In this document: in pieces, positions 1 through 6,454 of the stretch
Layout: each line of letters begins with the position of its first letter
Position numbering within the stretch: position 1 is the first letter of the stretch
Assembly (NCBI GenBank): GCA_035252155.1
Contig: DATFDL010000529.1
Span: 1 to 15,751, forward strand
From: JAICLL01 sp035252155
GTDB lineage: Bacteria; Planctomycetota; Planctomycetia; Pirellulales; JAICIG01
Length of the DNA: 15,751 nt
Reading direction: 5' to 3'
The notes under the pieces: model-generated
Database searches by the model: none
What the model was told of the DNA's origin: nothing
The model's input: only the letters and a program-made list of their open reading frames with translations
Position numbers and translations under genes: made by a program

Positions 1-80
1 ACGGAGGGCGTTCCCTACAGACGACACAAGGTCCATCACCTGCCCCGCCCAGCAATCTCTCTTGCCAGGAGACCTCCGTC

Positions 81-992
81 ATGCACCTATCGACACACTC
101 TCACCGCGAGGCTGCTTCAATGCCCGCTCAGCCACTTTCACGGCGGCGGGTGCTGGGGGCCGCGGCGGCCGGGGCGGTTGCCTTGGGCAGCCAACTTCGG
201 GCCGACGAGCCGGTCGCCCAGAAGGGCAACATCAAGCAGTCGCTCGTCCAGTGGTGCTATAAAAAATACTGGAACATCGACGAAATGTGCCGCGTGGCCC
301 GGCAGCTTGGCTGCCGCAGCGTCGAGCTGGCCGACCCGCAGGATTGGCTCACCCTCAAAAAGCACGGCCTCGTCTGCGCCATCGCCGGCAGCCACGGCTT
401 TGAGAAAGGGATGAACAATCCCAAGTATCAAGAGATGTGCCTGGCCAAAATGCGTACGGCCATCGACGCCTGCGCCGAGCACGGCTTTCCGAACGTCATC
501 ACCTTCACGGGCTTTCGCGAAAACATCCCCGACGACGTCGGCCTGAAGAACTGCGTCGAGGGATACAAGAAGATCGTCGGCTACGCCGAGCAAAAAAAAG
601 TGACTCTCTGCCTCGAGATGCTCAACAGCCGAGTCAACGAAGAGATGAAGGGCCATCCCGGCTACCAGGGGGATCACACCGATTATTGCATGGAGATCTT
701 GCGCGAGGTCGGTTCGCCACGGCTCAAGCTGCTCTTCGACATCTACCACGTGCAAATCATGGATGGCGACGTCATCGTGCGGCTGCGGCAATACGCCTAT
801 TACATCGGGCACGTTCACACGGCGGGCAACCCCGGCCGCCGGGAACTGGACGACGAGCAAGAGATCAATTATCCGCCGATCATGCGGGCCTTGGTCGCGC
901 TGGGCTACGATGGCTACGTGGGACAGGAGTTCATCCCCACCCGCGACCCGCTCGAAGGGCTGCGCCAGGCCGTGGCACTGTGCGACGTGTAA
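81..992 (+). CDS. Tat-exported sugar isomerase/epimerase, hydroxypyruvate isomerase-like TIM barrel
   Basis: This 303-residue protein belongs to the xylose isomerase-like TIM-barrel superfamily (AP endonuclease 2 fold), the group that holds hydroxypyruvate isomerases and sugar epimerases. Visible family features are LCLEMLNSR (E179), LLFDIYHVQIMDGD (D220, H223), GHVHTAGNPGR (H246) and YVGQEF (E283), which fit the usual metal-binding Glu/Asp/His/Glu set. The N-terminus has a twin-arginine signal (LSRRRVLG at about 19-26, then an Ala/Gly-rich stretch to about 37), so export by the Tat system is likely. The ATG at 81 has a GGAGA 8 bases upstream; an ATG at 120 would place the Tat motif closer to the N-terminus but has a weaker ribosome site. 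The aldolase-family gene follows on the same strand, suggesting a shared carbohydrate pathway. The real substrate cannot be told from sequence. Confidence 0.9.
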   Translation: MHLSTHSHREAASMPAQPLSRRRVLGAAAAGAVALGSQLRADEPVAQKGNIKQSLVQWCYKKYWNIDEMCRVARQLGCRSVELADPQDWLTLKKHGLVCAIAGSHGFEKGMNNPKYQEMCLAKMRTAIDACAEHGFPNVITFTGFRENIPDDVGLKNCVEGYKKIVGYAEQKKVTLCLEMLNSRVNEEMKGHPGYQGDHTDYCMEILREVGSPRLKLLFDIYHVQIMDGDVIVRLRQYAYYIGHVHTAGNPGRRELDDEQEINYPPIMRALVALGYDGYVGQEFIPTRDPLEGLRQAVALCDV

Positions 993-1092
993 GGAGCGGA
1001 CGAAAAATAACTTCGACGTACAGCTTCCTCTCCCTCCGGGAGAGGTTAGGTGAGGGCCGACAAAACTGCCGAAGTTGTTTTTCGTCCGCTCC
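993..1092. repeat. 100-bp nested inverted repeat between the isomerase and aldolase genes
   Basis: Two 23-base arms, 993-1015 and 1070-1092, are reverse complements with one difference (T1008 opposite G1077, a G-U pair in RNA). The 54-base interior carries a perfect 8-bp hairpin (CCTCTCCC, loop TCC, GGGAGAGG, 1027-1045) followed by TTAGGTGAGGGC, which resembles an intergenic repeat I recall as widespread in bacteria. The left arm begins at the base after the stop codon of the upstream gene. It could be a small non-autonomous mobile element or a strong RNA hairpin ending transcription. Confidence 0.8.
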
Positions 1093-1144
1093 AAAGCGTC
1101 GGGCGTGGGACTACCGCGCCGGTTTTTGCGGGCTAAGCTAGGGT

Positions 1145-2167
1145 ATGCCTGCATCACCACGCCTTCAGGGCATTTTTACGCCCAACCTCGTGCCGCTCGA
1201 CTCGCGCGGCGAAATCAACGAACCCGAGCTGCGCCGCTATACCGATTGGCTGATTGATCGCGGCGTCCACGGGCTGTATCCCAACGGCTCGACCGGCGAG
1301 TTCACCCGCTTCACCGCTGACGAGCGCCGGCGGATCATCGCCATCATGGCCGACCAAACGCGCGGCCGCGTGCCGATCTTGGCCGGGGCCGCCGAAGCCA
1401 ACGTGCGCGAAACCATCGCCGCCTGCGAATACTATCACGGGCTGGGCGTGCGGGCGGTGGCCATCGTCTCGCCCTATTACTACCGGCTCAGTCCGGCCAG
1501 CGTCTACGCCTATTTCCGCGACATCGCGCGGCATTCGCCCGTCGACATCACGCTCTACAACATTCCGATGTTCGCCTCCCCGATCGATGTGCCGACCATC
1601 CAGCGGTTGAGCGAGGAGTTCGAGCGCGTGGTGGCCATCAAGGATTCGTCGGGCGACTTGCCGAACATGATCCGCATGATCAAGGCGGTGCGGCCCAACC
1701 GGCCCGATTTCTGTTTTCTCACCGGCTGGGACGCCGCCCTGATGCCGATGCTCTTGATCGGCTGTGACGGCGGCACCAACGCCACGGCGGGCATCGTGCC
1801 CGAGCTGACGCGAAAGCTGTACGACCTGACCACGTCGGGCCGGCTCGACGCCGCGCGTGAGCTGCAATACAAGCTGGTGGGACTGTTCGACGCCATGCTC
1901 TATTCGGCCGATTTTCCCGAAGGGTTCCGGGCGGCGCTGGCGCTGCGCGGCTTCGAGCCGGGCGTGGGGCGCCAGCCGCTTTCAGAGACGCAGCAAGTGC
2001 AGATTGCCACCCTGCAGCAGTCGTTGCAGTGCTTGTTGGCCGAAGAAGGATTCACCGACCAGCCGATCGGCGGCTGTCCGCCCGGCGGGCCGCGGCCCGA
2101 TTCCAAGACCGTCGACCAGATCGTGCAAGGCGTAATGGCGGAGTTGAAACGGCGGGGACTGGCGTAG
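1145..2167 (+). CDS. Dihydrodipicolinate synthase/N-acetylneuraminate lyase family aldolase
   Basis: This 340-residue protein is a class I aldolase of the DapA/NanA family, which join or cleave pyruvate and an aldehyde through a Schiff base on lysine. Seen in the sequence: GSTGE at 48-52, LYNIP with Y138, and VVAIKDSSGD with the Schiff-base lysine K166, at the spacing normal for the family. The GSTGE form is compatible with lyases acting on sugar acids, so a biosynthetic DapA role is not implied. The protein is about 40 residues longer than typical DapA; the extra part is a C-terminal tail with a Gly/Pro-rich linker (about 308-318) and a final helix. No clear Shine-Dalgarno is seen before the ATG. 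The upstream isomerase gene suggests joint use in sugar or sugar-acid catabolism; that is inference. Confidence 0.92.
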   Translation: MPASPRLQGIFTPNLVPLDSRGEINEPELRRYTDWLIDRGVHGLYPNGSTGEFTRFTADERRRIIAIMADQTRGRVPILAGAAEANVRETIAACEYYHGLGVRAVAIVSPYYYRLSPASVYAYFRDIARHSPVDITLYNIPMFASPIDVPTIQRLSEEFERVVAIKDSSGDLPNMIRMIKAVRPNRPDFCFLTGWDAALMPMLLIGCDGGTNATAGIVPELTRKLYDLTTSGRLDAARELQYKLVGLFDAMLYSADFPEGFRAALALRGFEPGVGRQPLSETQQVQIATLQQSLQCLLAEEGFTDQPIGGCPPGGPRPDSKTVDQIVQGVMAELKRRGLA

Positions 2168-2182
2168 TAGACCGAATTCGCT

Positions 2183-2200
2183 CGTTGGTTTAAACTAACG
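2183..2200. promoter_or_regulatory. Near-perfect 18-bp palindrome just before the membrane protein start
   Basis: CGTTGGTTTAAACTAACG is palindromic around GTTTAAAC with one mismatched pair. It ends 3 bases before the ATG at 2204, where the ribosome-binding site would be, and no Shine-Dalgarno is visible. It might be an operator or a hairpin affecting initiation; an 18-bp palindrome can also arise by chance. Confidence 0.3.
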
Positions 2201-2203
2201 CGC

Positions 2204-2824
2204 ATGAGCGACGGACTCTCGATCACCGCGGTGCCGGAACCCGTCGCTACACCAGGCGGCACCGCCGCCGAGCCGCCCCGGCCGTTTCAGTTTGGCCTCC
2301 GCACCATGTTCGCCGGCGTGGCCATGCTCAGCGCGCTCTTCGCTGTGATGGGTGCGGTGGGCATCGTGTGGTCGGTAATTCTCGTCTGGTTTTTGCTGCT
2401 CGTCGTGGCGCATGTGACCGCCAACGCTTGGGGAACCAGGGCCGGTCGGCGAGGCGTCCGATCGCAGCCCGACGATCCACGGGGCGAAAGTACCGCGCCG
2501 GCCGATCCGCCGCGTCAGCTCACCTTCGAAGGCGCCGCGCGTTTGCGCGAGACCCGGCGGCCGGGCTGGCCGATGTTCGTCGTCACGGCCGCCGGCGCCC
2601 TGTCGGGCGGGGCGTTAGCGTCGACCGCCTTGATGCTGCTGAGCCTCGAACGGGCGGGCTACGCCGGCGTGGTGGTCGGCGCCGTTTCGGCGGCCGCGGT
2701 CGGCGGGTTTTTGGGCTTTCTGGCCAGCAGCTTTTTGGATGTCGCCGGCCACGCCTGGCGAGAAGCCGCCCACGGCGCCGCGGCGCCCGTAAAACGGAAT
2801 TCATTCCGTTCTGATCCTTCGTAA
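2204..2824 (+). CDS. Small planctomycete-type membrane protein with FGLRTMF motif
   Basis: I recognise no characterised family in this 206-residue protein. A Pro-rich N-terminal tail leads into RPFQFGLRTMFAG (about 26-38), a form of the F-x-L-R motif found just before the first membrane span in many planctomycete proteins. Hydrophobic spans lie at about 36-53 and 55-72, then a polar linker (75-120), then two more spans at about 124-147 and 155-178. The C-terminus is unusual: the last residues (KRNSFRSDPS) are encoded by a palindromic repeat inserted at 2789-2810, and the TAA stop lies in the GTAA of a second repeat. The native end was therefore probably near residue 195. The start has no Shine-Dalgarno and is preceded by a palindrome. 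The gene faces the minus-strand gene ending at 2935. Confidence 0.75.
   Translation: MSDGLSITAVPEPVATPGGTAAEPPRPFQFGLRTMFAGVAMLSALFAVMGAVGIVWSVILVWFLLLVVAHVTANAWGTRAGRRGVRSQPDDPRGESTAPADPPRQLTFEGAARLRETRRPGWPMFVVTAAGALSGGALASTALMLLSLERAGYAGVVVGAVSAAAVGGFLGFLASSFLDVAGHAWREAAHGAAAPVKRNSFRSDPS
2789..2810 (+). repeat. REP-like palindrome (family I) inside the 3' end of a CDS
   Basis: GTAA followed by AACGGAATTCATTCCGTT: 8-bp arms around a TC centre. The 18-base core recurs exactly at 14261-14278 and, on the other strand, at 12367-12384; a variant is at 14322-14339. It is read through as coding sequence at the end of the membrane protein gene. Confidence 0.8.
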
Positions 2825-2842
2825 AGCGGAATGTATCCGTTT
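2821..2842 (+). repeat. Degenerate REP-like hairpin (family I)
   Basis: GTAA, then AAGCGGA, a 5-base loop and TCCGTTT, giving a 7-bp stem with one G-T wobble (the stem's first A is the last base of GTAA). It is a diverged relative of the copy at 2789. Its tetranucleotide supplies the TAA stop of the membrane protein gene (2822-2824). Confidence 0.55.
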
Positions 2843-2845
2843 CGA

Positions 2846-2913
2846 GTAGCTGACTTCGTGAGAAGTCAGGCGGCCAGGTGTTTGGCCACCAGAATTCTTA
2901 CGAATTCTGCTAC
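2846..2913. repeat. BIME-like element: two inverted REP hairpins bounded by GTAG/CTAC (family II)
   Basis: GTAG (2846-2849), perfect 8-bp hairpin CTGACTTC/GAAGTCAG with loop GTGA (2850-2869), a central hairpin GGCCA/TGGCC (2872-2887), perfect 8-bp hairpin CAGAATTC/GAATTCTG with loop TTAC (2890-2909), then CTAC (2910-2913). A single strand could fold as a cloverleaf closed by GTAG/CTAC. It lies between two convergent genes and may act as a two-way terminator. Confidence 0.85.
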
Positions 2914-2934
2914 AGCCCACGAACTCCGAGCGGC

Positions 2935-3711
2935 TCAGCGCACGTACTTTTCCAACACGTACTGGAAAAACTCCGGCGACGTCAGCCGAGGCACGTCGGC
3001 CTTGGCCAACCGATGGCGGCGCGATCCCAGAAACTCTTCCACCGGGCGCCGCTTCCGCAGGTCGAACTCGACCTTCGAACAGATGTCGTGCGCGCGGTCG
3101 TAATCAAGCCCGCAGTCGCGCATCAGCCGCAACTCGGTATACTCATGCGCGACGACCACGGGCAACTCAGGCAGATCGACGGCGCGCTCGACCCAAATCT
3201 GGTCCCTGGGCACCCAGTCGTAGACGTAACCGTGGCCGCCTTCGGTATAGTCGGTCTTGTAGTAGCAGCGCACCAGGTGCCCGTCGACGCGCCAGACGTG
3301 GATCTTTTGCTTGTCGTCGGGGATGTCGATGTACGGTTCGACGTAAAGCTCTTTGGGCACGCTGCGGTGCGGCTTGCCGTCGCGGTACTTGATGCCCGTC
3401 AATTGCTCGCGCAGGATGCGCTCGACCGCTTCGCCCGCCTCGTAGGCGGTCTCTTCCTTCTGGCCCATTTGCAATCGGCGCAGCCGCCCCGTGGCGTTCG
3501 CCAGATAGTAAAGCCCTTCGCGCTCGACGAGCTTGTCGGCAATCCAGATTTCGTCCTTGCCGATGAGCCGCGGGAATTCGTCATGGGTGGCAAAGTTTCC
3601 GAACTCCTCGTTGCCGTTGCCGCTGTTGCGCAACGCCAGCGCGTCGACGGAGATTACGCGGTAGCCCTGATGGCGGCCGACGAGCGATTTTTTGAGGCTG
3701 CGCCCGGTCAT
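2935..3711 (-). CDS. Uncharacterised protein with tandem similar halves and an HExxE / AH-x6-E motif
   Basis: I do not recognise a named family in this 258-residue soluble protein. The C-terminal half has RDQIWVERAVD (about 169-179), then VVAHEYTELRLM (H189, E190, E193) and YDRAHDICSKVE (H208, E215). This pattern looks like a metal site and recalls uncharacterised phage-type proteins with an HE..E..LM..G..Y..AH..A...E signature (from memory, no family name). The N-terminal half has a parallel series, KDEIWIADKL (52-61), LANATGRLRRLQMG (70-83) and TAYEAGEAVERIL (88-100), suggesting a duplication whose first copy lost the histidines. There is no signal peptide or membrane span. The gene lies 71 bases downstream of the thioredoxin-fold gene on the same strand, so co-transcription is possible. 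The ATG has no clear Shine-Dalgarno. Confidence 0.75.
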   Translation of the reverse strand: MTGRSLKKSLVGRHQGYRVISVDALALRNSGNGNEEFGNFATHDEFPRLIGKDEIWIADKLVEREGLYYLANATGRLRRLQMGQKEETAYEAGEAVERILREQLTGIKYRDGKPHRSVPKELYVEPYIDIPDDKQKIHVWRVDGHLVRCYYKTDYTEGGHGYVYDWVPRDQIWVERAVDLPELPVVVAHEYTELRLMRDCGLDYDRAHDICSKVEFDLRKRRPVEEFLGSRRHRLAKADVPRLTSPEFFQYVLEKYVR

Positions 3712-3782
3712 GGGTGGGAAATCACCAAGGGATGCCCCACCGGCCCGTGCACAGCAACTAGAATGCCGGATCGGCGGAACCG

Positions 3783-4427
3783 TTAATTGCCGCTCGGCGG
3801 GGGCGGCTCTTTCGGCTGCTTGGCGACTTCTTTCTGGACATCGACTTTTTCCGAACCAACGAGCGCCGAAACTTTGTTGGCCAGTTTATTGGCCAACAGC
3901 CCGCTGGGGTCGCAACCCTCGGCGATCGAGACGATCTTCCCGCCCTTGTCGATCAAAAAGTTGGTGGGCATGGTCTTGGTCTTGAAGGTGTTCCAGCTCT
4001 CGCCTTTGGGGTCGACGGCATAGAGCATGTTCAACTTCTTTTGCTTGACGTAGGTGGCGACCTTTTCGTCCGGCTCCTTAAAGACGGCCAGGCTCGTTAG
4101 CCCCTTCTCGCCATAGGCCTTGTGAAGCTCTTGAAAATAGGCGAGCTCCTTATCGCAGCCGATGCAACCGCACGTGAGCCGCACCAGCACGGGGCCTTTC
4201 GTCGTCAGTTTGCCGAGATCGATCTCCTTGCCGTCGGCGTCCTTAATGACAAACTTGGGCGCTTGATCGCCGATGGCTAATTTCGGCTCGGCCGCCTGCG
4301 ATTCGTCGGCGGTCTTGGCCTTCGCCGTCTTGGCCCGCGCATCCTCGGCCCGCGCGGCCAGCGATGAACCAAGCACACCGACCACCGATACCACCGCCAG
4401 AACCAAGCGTTTGCTGTTGAGATTCAT
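3783..4427 (-). CDS. Exported thioredoxin-fold (TlpA/AhpC-TSA type) redox protein
   Basis: This 214-residue protein has an N-terminal signal peptide (KR at 6-7, hydrophobic core about 8-24, cleavage probably after the AARA at 24-27), so it acts outside the cytoplasm. After a Lys/Ala-rich linker comes a redoxin domain: IGDQAPKFVIKDADGKEIDL (about 52-71), then LTCGCIGCDKE with a CxxC at C88-I-G-C91, and the cis-proline loop TMPTNFLID (P154) with GGKIV. Order and spacing fit the TlpA/ResA and AhpC/TSA group; the extra C86 and the Ile-Gly pair between the cysteines are less usual. A low-complexity tail ends in KEPPPPSGN. AGGAG 8 bases before the ATG supports the start. The likely role is extracytoplasmic thiol-disulfide exchange or peroxide reduction; the partner is unknown. 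Confidence 0.88.
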   Translation of the reverse strand: MNLNSKRLVLAVVSVVGVLGSSLAARAEDARAKTAKAKTADESQAAEPKLAIGDQAPKFVIKDADGKEIDLGKLTTKGPVLVRLTCGCIGCDKELAYFQELHKAYGEKGLTSLAVFKEPDEKVATYVKQKKLNMLYAVDPKGESWNTFKTKTMPTNFLIDKGGKIVSIAEGCDPSGLLANKLANKVSALVGSEKVDVQKEVAKQPKEPPPPSGN

Positions 4428-4536
4428 GAGTCATCTCCTTGCCGAGCTAAGGTAACCGCGAGACTTGCATCAATCTATATGGATGGATGCGAAGCCGCAA
4501 GAGTTGCGGGCTTGAACCCGGGTCTCATACCGGCCG

Positions 4537-4606
4537 GTAGCCGACTTCATGAGAAAATCGGGCCGCGGCGGCATGTGACTGCCAGAATTCTCACGAATTC
4601 TGCTAC
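4537..4606. repeat. BIME-like element (family II), second copy
   Basis: GTAG, hairpin CCGACTTC / GAAAATCGG with loop ATGA (imperfect, one extra base), a GC-rich middle, perfect 8-bp hairpin CAGAATTC/GAATTCTG with loop TCAC (4583-4602), and CTAC. It has the same order and ends as the copy at 2846-2913, with stem differences. It sits in the 294-base gap between divergent genes (4428-4721), where I see nothing else that I can support. Confidence 0.82.
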
Positions 4607-4721
4607 CGAGCCTGTCTAGGTTCACTGTTGGCAATTTCCTCCAGGTTGCCTCGACGCGGGCATGAAAAACGTACCGGCGGCCGACACTTTTCCAGCACCA
4701 CCCTTACGAATGAGGCTTTCA

Positions 4722-5237
4722 ATGTCTGCCCGAAATCTGTATCCCCTGTCGTTGGGGGCGTTTTTGCTCGCGGGCTGCGCCGATACCGCCAATCGCGACA
4801 ACGCCGCGCGCAATCCCGCCTCGACCAACGGCGCCACGGCCGATCGCTCGTCAACCACTTCGACCGACCGGCCGCTAGCGAACAACTCCGACGTGTTCGG
4901 CGACCGTGCCAATGCCGGCCGGTATGACGCCACCAACACCGGGCGAAACCGCCGCGATCAAGACGGAAACAACCTCACCGCCGACGATCAATCGGAATCT
5001 CGCGGCGACGTGCAAACCGCGGCCGAGATACGCCGGGCGATCACCAAGGACGATTCGCTGTCGGTCAACGCCCACAACGTCAAGATCATCGCCCGCGACG
5101 GCGCCGTCACTTTGCGCGGCCCGGTCGACAGCGAAGAGGAGCGACAAACGATCCTCGACGACGCAAAACGCATTGCCGGCCGCGCGAAGCTGGTCGATGA
5201 ACTCGAAGTGAAAGAAACGGGGACGACGCGGAGGTAA
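4722..5237 (+). CDS. BON-domain lipoprotein
   Basis: Read from the ATG at 4722 this is a 171-residue lipoprotein: the signal MSARNLYPLSLGAFLLAGC ends in a lipobox LAGC with the lipidated cysteine at residue 19. GAGG 6 bases upstream supports this start. An in-frame ATG at 4662 would add 20 residues before the signal peptide, which is less likely. Residues 20-95 are a Thr/Asn/Asp/Arg-rich disordered linker. Residues about 99-163 form a BON domain (AEIRRAI, then NVKIIARDGAVTLRGPVDSEEER, then AKLVDELEV), a fold that binds membranes or phospholipids and is known from osmotic-stress proteins such as OsmY. The next gene starts 43 bases later on the same strand and the pair ends in a strong terminator, so they form a likely two-gene envelope-stress operon. 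Confidence 0.88.
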   Translation: MSARNLYPLSLGAFLLAGCADTANRDNAARNPASTNGATADRSSTTSTDRPLANNSDVFGDRANAGRYDATNTGRNRRDQDGNNLTADDQSESRGDVQTAAEIRRAITKDDSLSVNAHNVKIIARDGAVTLRGPVDSEEERQTILDDAKRIAGRAKLVDELEVKETGTTRR

Positions 5238-5280
5238 CCAAGGCCATCAAGGCCATCACACTTTTCTAAGGGAGATTACC

Positions 5281-5802
5281 ATGTCACGTGCGGTTTTTTG
5301 CATCGCCAATAGCGAGCCGCAGGCGGTCCAGATCGTCGACCAGTTGAAGGGCGCGGGGTTCAGCAATGAAATCTCGGTGCTGCTGCCCGACAAATCGGGC
5401 ACCAAAGATTTTGCCCACGAGCATCACACCAAGGCCCCGGAGGGCGCCACGACCGGCGGTGTGTCGGGCGGCGTGTTGGGAGGGGCGCTCGGTTGGCTGG
5501 CGGGCATCGGCGCGCTGGCCATTCCGGGCCTTGGCCCGTTCATTGCGGCGGGGCCGATCATGGCGACCCTCGGCGGCGCGGCGGTGGGGGCCACCGTGGG
5601 CGGCATCACCGGCGCTTTGATCGGCATGGGGCTGCCCGAATTCGAGGCCAAGCAATACGAAGGCAAGGTCAAAGGCGGGAACATCCTGATCGCCGTTCAC
5701 GCCAACGACAGCGAAGACGCCACGCGCGTCGAGCACATCTATGAGCAGGCAGGCGCCGAGCACATTTCGAGCGCGGCCGAGGTGGCCGCCAGGGCGGAAT
5801 AG
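5281..5802 (+). CDS. Glycine-zipper stress-type protein (general stress protein 17M-like N-terminus)
   Basis: This 173-residue protein has three parts. Residues 1-37 (MSRAVFCIANSEPQAVQIVDQLKGAG, then EISVLLPD) resemble the start of proteins annotated as general stress protein 17M-like, low-temperature-induced or DUF3341. Residues about 55-117 are a Gly/Ala-rich hydrophobic segment with many GxxxG spacings (GGVSGGVLGGALGWLAG, GGAAVGATVGGITGALIG), a glycine zipper likely to insert into membranes. Residues 125-173 are soluble again, with KGGNILIAVHANDSEDATRVEHIYEQAGAEHI. GGGAG 7 bases before the ATG supports the start. It follows the BON lipoprotein, so a joint envelope-stress role is inferred. 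The exact family name is from memory and uncertain. Confidence 0.85.
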   Translation: MSRAVFCIANSEPQAVQIVDQLKGAGFSNEISVLLPDKSGTKDFAHEHHTKAPEGATTGGVSGGVLGGALGWLAGIGALAIPGLGPFIAAGPIMATLGGAAVGATVGGITGALIGMGLPEFEAKQYEGKVKGGNILIAVHANDSEDATRVEHIYEQAGAEHISSAAEVAARAE

Positions 5803-5806
5803 CGGC

Positions 5807-5830
5807 CTGATTTCTTACGAAATCGGCTAC
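5807..5830 (-). repeat. Single REP hairpin (family II)
   Basis: Read on the minus strand: GTAG, CCGATTTC, loop GTAA, GAAATCAG. The stem is 8 bp with one G-T wobble. It matches the right half of the elements at 2846 and 4537. It lies 4 bases after the stop of the glycine-zipper gene. No convincing left partner is seen. Confidence 0.7.
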
Positions 5831-5861
5831 AGGTTGAGAGGTATCCGGGCCAGGACGGTTT

Positions 5862-5892
5862 GCGGGCCATCGCGCGATGGCCCGCTTTTTTT
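5862..5892 (+). terminator. Strong intrinsic terminator of the BON/glycine-zipper operon
   Basis: GCGGGCCATCG and CGATGGCCCGC form an 11-bp perfect stem around CG, followed by seven T. Only 3 bases separate the T-tract from the GAGG ribosome site of the next gene, so the terminator lies inside that gene's leader. Confidence 0.9.
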
Positions 5893-5905
5893 ATCGAGGC
5901 GAGCA

Positions 5906-6310
5906 ATGCTCTTCTGGTTTCTAGCCGCGCCAGTGGCGATCATCGTTCGCGCGTGCACCACCGAAGAAATCTGCAGGGAGCCGCGCGAATACTGCGAAGC
6001 GCGACAAGCCTTCTATCGCGAACAGTTGCACGCTGCCGATCATGCCTCGCTTGGGCGTCGGGCGGCGTATTTGGTGCTGCAAAAGCTATTTTATATCCCG
6101 ACCTGCGAGTACTGCTTTTCGTTCTGGGTTTCCCTCGCGCTCGTCGTGATTGCCGGCTATCGCATTCACTTCGACGACTGGCGCGGCTTGGCCCTGGCCA
6201 CCTTTGTGGTGATGGGCGTGGCCAACGTCTATATGTCGGCGTTCAGTCAGCTTCGCGTCGATTCACGCAAAGACCGGGCGATGGCCGAGCAATTGGAAGA
6301 CAACCATTGA
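5906..6310 (+). CDS. Small membrane protein with CxxC motif (possibly DUF1360-like)
   Basis: This 134-residue protein starts with a hydrophobic segment (LFWFLAAPVAIIV, 2-14), has a charged Cys-containing stretch (C17, C23, C30), then IPTCEYCFSFWVSLALVVIAGY (C67 and C70, membrane span to about 85) and a last span at about 94-113 before a charged tail. The C-x-x-C-x-x-F-W pattern next to a span recalls DUF1360 proteins, but this is from memory and tentative. The start is supported by GAGG 6 bases upstream; a longer in-frame reading would overlap the preceding gene and run through the terminator. The intrinsic terminator directly before the ribosome site means expression needs read-through or a promoter within the hairpin. 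Genes at 6455 and 6609 follow on the same strand. Confidence 0.72.
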   Translation: MLFWFLAAPVAIIVRACTTEEICREPREYCEARQAFYREQLHAADHASLGRRAAYLVLQKLFYIPTCEYCFSFWVSLALVVIAGYRIHFDDWRGLALATFVVMGVANVYMSAFSQLRVDSRKDRAMAEQLEDNH

Positions 6311-6454
6311 GGCCGGTCAGCTTTGTTCGACGGCGGCGTGAGCCGTTGGCCCGGCTTTTGCGTGCAGGCAGCCGGTAAATAGAAACCACCACGAACTGTT
6401 ACTTTGCCGCATTCAGCCGGCAGGGTTGCAGCTCCGCAAGTCCAGGAGCGTTTT

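Noticed and set aside
138..1160. 340-codon minus-strand frame over the isomerase gene
   Set aside because: Antisense shadow that also runs through the nested repeat.
2878..3786. 302-codon plus-strand frame over the HExxE protein gene
   Set aside because: Antisense shadow of the 2935-3711 gene, with composition typical of mirror translation.
4470..4510. Possible -35/-10 promoter (TTGCGG ... TATAGA) for the thioredoxin-fold gene
   Set aside because: The match is weak and the spacing (about 15) is poor; not distinguishable from chance.
4500..4535. T-arm-like GGGTTCAAGCCC on the minus strand, suggesting a tRNA
   Set aside because: No acceptor, anticodon or D-arm sequence at the right spacing, and the T-stem does not pair fully; a short chance hairpin.
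5240..5262. Tandem AAGGCCATC repeat between the BON and glycine-zipper genes
   Set aside because: Only two 9-base units; likely chance.
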